From NCBI RefSeq assembly GCF_003710905.1, contig NZ_RHHV01000002.1, forward strand, positions 124,001-188,000: a stretch of DNA of 64,000 nt. Direction: 5' to 3'. Position 1 is the first letter of the stretch. Every line of letters starts with the position of its first letter. The translations under genes were made by a program, and so were the position numbers. The DNA is from Brevibacillus parabrevis. GTDB taxonomy: Bacteria > Bacillota > Bacilli > Brevibacillales > Brevibacillaceae. The notes under the pieces were generated by a model, which had not been told where the DNA came from, made no database searches, and saw only the letters and a program-made list of their open reading frames with translations. Positions 60,249 through 64,000 of this stretch are shown piece by piece.

Positions 60249-60278
60249 GCCTCAACAGTCCCTGTGATCTGTTGAGGC
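60249..60278 (-). terminator. Orphan hairpin in a divergent gap
   Basis: GCCTCAACAG and CTGTTGAGGC form a perfect ten-base-pair stem; on the minus strand it is followed by TTTTTCG. It lies upstream of both divergent genes, where a terminator is unexpected; it may be a remnant or may block transcription from the right. Confidence 0.5.
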
Positions 60279-60338
60279 GAAGCATGGCAGCCGTCTTTTA
60301 TCGTAAAGTAGCATACAAAAACGCAGGAGGGATCGGGC

Positions 60339-60953
60339 ATGGAAGTAATCGAGCAGTTTGGCAATATAGACATTTATTTGTTTGATCAGTTGCTAAAAGG
60401 GCGGATACAAAAGCAGATGCGCATTCTCGACGCAGGCTGCGGCTCAGGGCGCAACCTCGTTTACTTTTTGCGCAATGGCTATAAGGTTTACGCCGTGGAT
60501 CAGTCCGCCAAGGCAGTAGAAAGCGTGCACAAGCTCGCAACGGAGCTGGCGGCGAGCGATTGGGCAGCAGATCGTGCGCGCGTAGAAGCGGTTGACAACA
60601 TGAGCTTTGCCGACGAGCAGTTCCAGTTTGTCATCAGCAACGCTGTCCTGCATTTTGCGGAAAATGATCAGCATTTCCGGCAGATGCTGCAAGAGCTGTG
60701 GCGGGTGCTTGCGCCAGGCGGCGTACTTTTCATGCGTCTGGCTTCCTCGATCGGGATTGAGCATGCCGTGCAGCATTTGGGCGATGAGCGGTATTTGCTC
60801 CCGGATGGCAGTACGCGTTTTCTCGTAAACGAAGAGCGGATGCTCCAAGCGACAGCCGACTTGCAGGGCATTTTTGTGGAGCCGATCAAAACGGTAAATG
60901 TAGCCGGGCAGCGCTGCATGAGTACGTGGTGCATACAAAAGCCCGCGCTCTAA
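60339..60953 (+). CDS. Class I SAM-dependent methyltransferase
   Basis: 204-residue soluble methyltransferase with SAM motif I ILDAGCGSGRNLVYFL (about 28-43), acidic VYAVDQSAKAV, and VISNAVLHFAENDQHFRQMLQELWRVLAPGGVLFMRLAS. The sequence is close in style to TehB-like or small-molecule methyltransferases. AGGAGGGA precedes the ATG. It converges with the next gene, overlapping its stop by four bases (60950-60953). Substrate unknown. Confidence 0.82.
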   Translation: MEVIEQFGNIDIYLFDQLLKGRIQKQMRILDAGCGSGRNLVYFLRNGYKVYAVDQSAKAVESVHKLATELAASDWAADRARVEAVDNMSFADEQFQFVISNAVLHFAENDQHFRQMLQELWRVLAPGGVLFMRLASSIGIEHAVQHLGDERYLLPDGSTRFLVNEERMLQATADLQGIFVEPIKTVNVAGQRCMSTWCIQKPAL

Positions 60954-62497
60954 AAGTCGCGCAATTGGTCAAAACGCTCGAACAGAGGCGCGAGGTCGAT
61001 GGCGAGTCCTTGTGCGGCAAGGCTTTGCTTGGTCGAATCCAGCAGGTCGTGCAGCACGACATAAATTTCTTCCCGCTCGACTGTTTCGATAAAGCCTGTG
61101 CGCCGATCCATTTTGTTAAAGGCCAAAGTGTACGCTGCAACCAGCTCAAGCAAGGCAGCTTCGAGGTCGGCCGCTTTCGGAAGCTCGCTGTCCTGTTTTT
61201 GCAGGGCGGTGAGGGCAGTTGCTGTCTTTTTGTACTGATCAGCCGCTTTTTTGGCTTGTGCCGCCGTAATATTCTCCCTGCCGTCCCAATCGCGGAACGG
61301 GTTGGTCAAGTTGTTTGCGAGCCACTCCGGATTGCGCGGCTTCGTGATGGACAGATTCAGGCCGCGTTTGCTCTTCTGTTTGTAGGCAGTCTTGATGCTT
61401 TTGGCGGCATCTGCTGGCAAGCTGGTCATCCACAGTGTCGAGAGCCTTGGCAATTGTTGCGGCGGCGGAAACTGGTCTGCTGAAAAGCCGAATATGTCGT
61501 ACGTCGAAAAGGAAGCAAGCTTGCTCAACTGACTGATGCTGTCGAGGTTGCTGATCGTTCCCGGTTTCCCCCACAGACGCATTTCTTGCAATTCCGGAAA
61601 GCGTTGGACGATAGGCAGCAAGTCCAGCTCCGTCACCTGATGCAGGTGAAGTCCTGCCAAACGGGGCAATCCGTGAAAGTCTGGAGGAGATGAGGTAAAT
61701 CCAGCACTCAACCAATAGCCGTCCTCGTCCGCCTCTATGTGCAAGTCGGGTGAGATGTCGCTGCCTATCGTCAAATTGGTCAGCCCTTTGTTGAGCGTCA
61801 GCTTCTCCAGTCCTTGGGCATTTTGTATAAACAACTTGCGAATCTGGCTGCCGCTGAGGTCGATGGACGACATCAGCGTTTTGCCCAGGTGAAGCTCAAT
61901 TATAAACGGATTGTTTTTGACAAAAGCCAGCAAGGAAGCTGATGCTTCTGCTGCATGGATTTTGGTGAGGCACGGGAGTTTTTCCAGCTCGGAAACATCA
62001 TCAAGCTCGGCCAGCATGTCTTCCCAAACGACATTGGTGGAGCGGCGAAGGCTCCTGGTTCCCAAGGTGATGAGCGCGTCATCCTTTGCGGCTTGCTTGA
62101 ACAGTTGGCGCTTCTCTGCGGGAATTTGCTCCCACTGCCATTGACGGTAGATGCTGCCGCCGACATTCCAGGTGCCGTAGCTGTTTGTTTCTCCCGGAAG
62201 AAGCGGCGGGATATTCCCTGCCTTGATGTAGTCTTTCGGTACGGCAGCCTCGACATAGCTGTGCTGCAAGTTGTTGTTCCAAAAATAAAAGTCGCAGGAT
62301 AGCGGCTTCATCGTCAATAACTCAGCGTCGTCAGGGAGCGTGTCGCTCAGCCAGTCCAGTTCGAGCAGGCTGATCAGCTTGGAGGATTTGCCGGACTCGG
62401 ACTCCTTGAACGAAGTCACCTGGCACGCTGTATATTTTTGCAGCTTTTCTACGAAAACGCAGTAAATATCTCCAACTGCGGGGATCAAACGAATCAT
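60950..62497 (-). CDS. Leucine-rich-repeat-like unknown protein
   Basis: About 515 residues, no signal peptide. The N-terminal 100 residues (VGDIYCVFVEKLQKYTACQVTSF at the start) resemble a small beta domain of immunity-type proteins; residues about 175-360 show irregular leucine-rich repeats (LEKLPCLTKIHA, LEKLTLNKGLTNLTIGSDI, LPRLAGLHLHQVTELDLLPIV); the C-terminus is alpha-helical and Lys/Ala-rich. ATG 62497 directly follows AAAGG, so TTG 62488, nine bases after it, may be the true start. I cannot name a family with certainty; a contact-toxin immunity or effector-binding role is only a possibility. Confidence 0.65.
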   Translation of the reverse strand: MIRLIPAVGDIYCVFVEKLQKYTACQVTSFKESESGKSSKLISLLELDWLSDTLPDDAELLTMKPLSCDFYFWNNNLQHSYVEAAVPKDYIKAGNIPPLLPGETNSYGTWNVGGSIYRQWQWEQIPAEKRQLFKQAAKDDALITLGTRSLRRSTNVVWEDMLAELDDVSELEKLPCLTKIHAAEASASLLAFVKNNPFIIELHLGKTLMSSIDLSGSQIRKLFIQNAQGLEKLTLNKGLTNLTIGSDISPDLHIEADEDGYWLSAGFTSSPPDFHGLPRLAGLHLHQVTELDLLPIVQRFPELQEMRLWGKPGTISNLDSISQLSKLASFSTYDIFGFSADQFPPPQQLPRLSTLWMTSLPADAAKSIKTAYKQKSKRGLNLSITKPRNPEWLANNLTNPFRDWDGRENITAAQAKKAADQYKKTATALTALQKQDSELPKAADLEAALLELVAAYTLAFNKMDRRTGFIETVEREEIYVVLHDLLDSTKQSLAAQGLAIDLAPLFERFDQLRDF

Positions 62498-62603
62498 CCT
62501 TTCCGTTTTGGGAGTCTTAACCCATTTGGCGCTTCTTAGCGTATTTTTACATATTGCCAAGATTTTGGCTATGCGACGAAAGTGCCTGTATGGGCAGCTG
62601 TCG

Positions 62604-62632
62604 TTGTCGTGGCAAGCTGCATTTTCTATAAT
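62604..62632 (+). promoter_or_regulatory. Sigma-A promoter of the third activator gene
   Basis: TTGTCG, 17 bases, TATAAT, about 50 bases before the start codon. Confidence 0.65.
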
Positions 62633-62683
62633 GGAGGGAACGAAAGCGGCACCAGTTTGGCTGGCGCAAGAGGAGGCGGGCGA

Positions 62684-64000
62684 ATGAAGAAAGATGAGAG
62701 CCGACAGCAGTGGATGAGCCGCGTTCTGGAAGGAATCGTAGAAACGTCCCGCGATCACCTGCTGATTACGGACCCCGAGGGCTACATTCAACTGGTCGGT
62801 GATTCCTCCTATGACATGTACGGAATCGGAAAAGAACAACTGCTGGGGAAAAATGTGATCGAGCTGGAAAAGGAAAAAGTATTTTCCCCGTCTGTGACGC
62901 GCAAGGTGATGGACACAAAAACACCGCAGACGATGATGCAGGAAATTCCCGGCGGCAGAAAGCTGATGGTCACAGCCTATCCCCTCTGGAACGAGGACGG
63001 CAGCATGCATTCGGTGATCAGCTATTCGCATGACCTGACAGAAATCATGGAGCTGAAACGGCGCTACGAGAGCCTGACCGAGCAATTGAAGCAGTTCGAA
63101 ACAGAGATTGAGGAGCTGCGCGAAAAAAATCAGGAAGGCTTCGTCGCAGTCAGCCAGCCGATGCGCGACATTGACCGTCTCATCAAAAAGGTCGCCATGG
63201 TCGATTCTACGGTGTTGATCCTCGGCGAGTCCGGGGTCGGAAAAAACGTCATTGCCAGCCAGATTCACCGCCATAGCCGCCGATCCGCCGGGCAATTCGT
63301 GGAGATCAACTGCGGCTCGATTCCGGAAGGGCTGTTGGAGTCGGAGCTTTTCGGCTATGAAGCGGGAGCTTTTACAGGCGCTGGCAAGCAAGGCAAACAA
63401 GGAATTATCGAGCTGGCGAACCAAGGCACGCTGTTGTTGGACGAGCTGGGGGAGCTGCCGCTGACGTTGCAGGCCAAGCTGTTGAAGGTGATCCAGGAGA
63501 AACGGTTGCAGCGCGTGGGCAGCATGCAGTATCGCGATGTCGATTTTCGCCTGATCGCTGCTACCAATCGCGATCTGGAGAAGATGGTGAAGGAGGGCAA
63601 GTTTCGCCAGGACTTGTATTTCCGGCTGAACGTCGTGCCAATCCACGTTCCTGCTTTGCGAAATCGCCCGGAAGATATCGCCGCGCTCCTCAAGCTGGTC
63701 GTGCGCTCGCTGAACGAGCGATACGGGATGAACAAAAAGCTGGACGCCGCAGCTACTCACGCTTTGATGCACTACGATTGGCCGGGGAATGTGCGGGAGC
63801 TGGAAAACGTGCTGGAGCGGCTGGTGGTAACGGCAGATGAAGAAGTAATTACGTCGCAGCACTTGCCTGCGGAAATCAAGGCGGCAGGGGAGGAGCAGAC
63901 GGCAATGGAGCCGAGTGTTGCGGCCGCCAAAATGTCGCTGCGGGACGCGATGGAGCAAGTCGAGGAAAAGTGGCTGCGCCATGCGGCAGAGCGTTGCCGG
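62684..64000 (+). CDS. Sigma-54-dependent activator with PAS domain (3' end outside window)
   Basis: Reading frame open to the window end, 439 codons visible. A PAS-type sensor (about 15-125: LLITDPEGYIQLVGDSSYDM), a coiled-coil linker (RRYESLTEQLKQFETEIEEL), then the AAA+ domain with Walker A GESGVGKN, the GAFTGA loop, Walker B GTLLLDELGE and the arginine-finger region FRQDLYFRLNVVPIHVP. The DNA-binding end is missing. ATG 62684 has AGAGGAGG upstream. It is the third such activator in 64 kb; no sigma-54 promoter for it was found here, so its target probably lies downstream. Confidence 0.87.
   Translation, partial: MKKDESRQQWMSRVLEGIVETSRDHLLITDPEGYIQLVGDSSYDMYGIGKEQLLGKNVIELEKEKVFSPSVTRKVMDTKTPQTMMQEIPGGRKLMVTAYPLWNEDGSMHSVISYSHDLTEIMELKRRYESLTEQLKQFETEIEELREKNQEGFVAVSQPMRDIDRLIKKVAMVDSTVLILGESGVGKNVIASQIHRHSRRSAGQFVEINCGSIPEGLLESELFGYEAGAFTGAGKQGKQGIIELANQGTLLLDELGELPLTLQAKLLKVIQEKRLQRVGSMQYRDVDFRLIAATNRDLEKMVKEGKFRQDLYFRLNVVPIHVPALRNRPEDIAALLKLVVRSLNERYGMNKKLDAAATHALMHYDWPGNVRELENVLERLVVTADEEVITSQHLPAEIKAAGEEQTAMEPSVAAAKMSLRDAMEQVEEKWLRHAAERCR

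Noticed and set aside
62498..63982. Extension of the leucine-rich-repeat-like gene to 1010 codons
   Set aside because: The extra 495 codons are the antisense of the third sigma-54 activator, and the region between contains a clear plus-strand promoter.
1..64000. tRNA, rRNA, CRISPR arrays, prophage and transposase genes
   Set aside because: I looked for cloverleaf-like intergenic sequences, regular short repeats, integrases and transposases and saw none.

Overview
The window looks like a chromosome segment of a Brevibacillus-like member of the Paenibacillaceae. It is moderately GC-rich, has strong AGGAGG ribosome sites with frequent TTG/GTG starts, typical low-GC Gram-positive protein families, LysM/GH18 spore-type proteins, a split two-subunit glycine decarboxylase, and three sigma-54 activators. 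The genus is an inference from gene content and style; no rRNA or other marker is present.

Layout. 1-3340: an ABC importer (two permeases, ATPase) with a TIM-barrel isomerase-like protein. 3389-6621: a secreted lamin-tail/glycerophosphodiester phosphodiesterase gene broken by an apparent one-base deletion. 6773-14702: an acetoin dehydrogenase module (AcoR-type activator, LipL-like octanoyltransferase, acoABCL) with a clear sigma-54 promoter at 9780. 14790-17441: small housekeeping or repair proteins (PhnA/YjdM, DUF1963, NADAR, phosphoesterase). 17427-20979, minus strand: GNAT-like protein, ABC exporter fused to a cyclic-nucleotide-binding domain, second GNAT-like protein, and a previously easy-to-miss 41-residue peptide gene. 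21212-31236: a divergent five-gene operon with a protein carrying two cyclic-nucleotide-binding domains, DUF3307, a CHASE2 adenylate cyclase, a large FecR-domain protein and an NHL-repeat protein. Together the two operons form a cAMP-type signalling island, unusual for Firmicutes.

31344-35239 is an iron region: a Fur-box-preceded unknown protein and a Fur-box-preceded siderophore importer without an ATPase. 35481-38156 encodes a YhgE/Pip protein. 38242-42368 is a methylcitrate (propionyl-CoA) operon under a cobalamin riboswitch with a readable terminator/antiterminator, followed by an acyl-CoA dehydrogenase and two crotonase-family genes (42498-46093). 46252-50042 holds a LysM-GH18 protein, a 5'-nucleotidase and an AT-rich orphan. 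50157-54003 (minus) encodes GcvPB, GcvPA and a short-chain dehydrogenase behind a second sigma-54 promoter, divergent from a PrdR-like activator (54286-56040).

After an arylamine N-acetyltransferase comes 1.4 kb of non-coding DNA made of four copies of a roughly 206-base nested palindrome (two per orientation). A BlaI/BlaR1-like pair follows, in which the sensor protease carries a degenerate M23 domain, then a methyltransferase, a leucine-rich-repeat-like protein, and a third sigma-54 activator cut off by the window end.

The best candidates for something undescribed are the GNAT/cNMP-ABC/peptide cluster next to the cyclase operon, B12-riboswitch control of the methylcitrate cycle, the sigma-54-controlled dehydrogenase-glycine decarboxylase operon, and the nested-palindrome repeat family. 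All functional statements come from reading motifs by eye; no database search was run.
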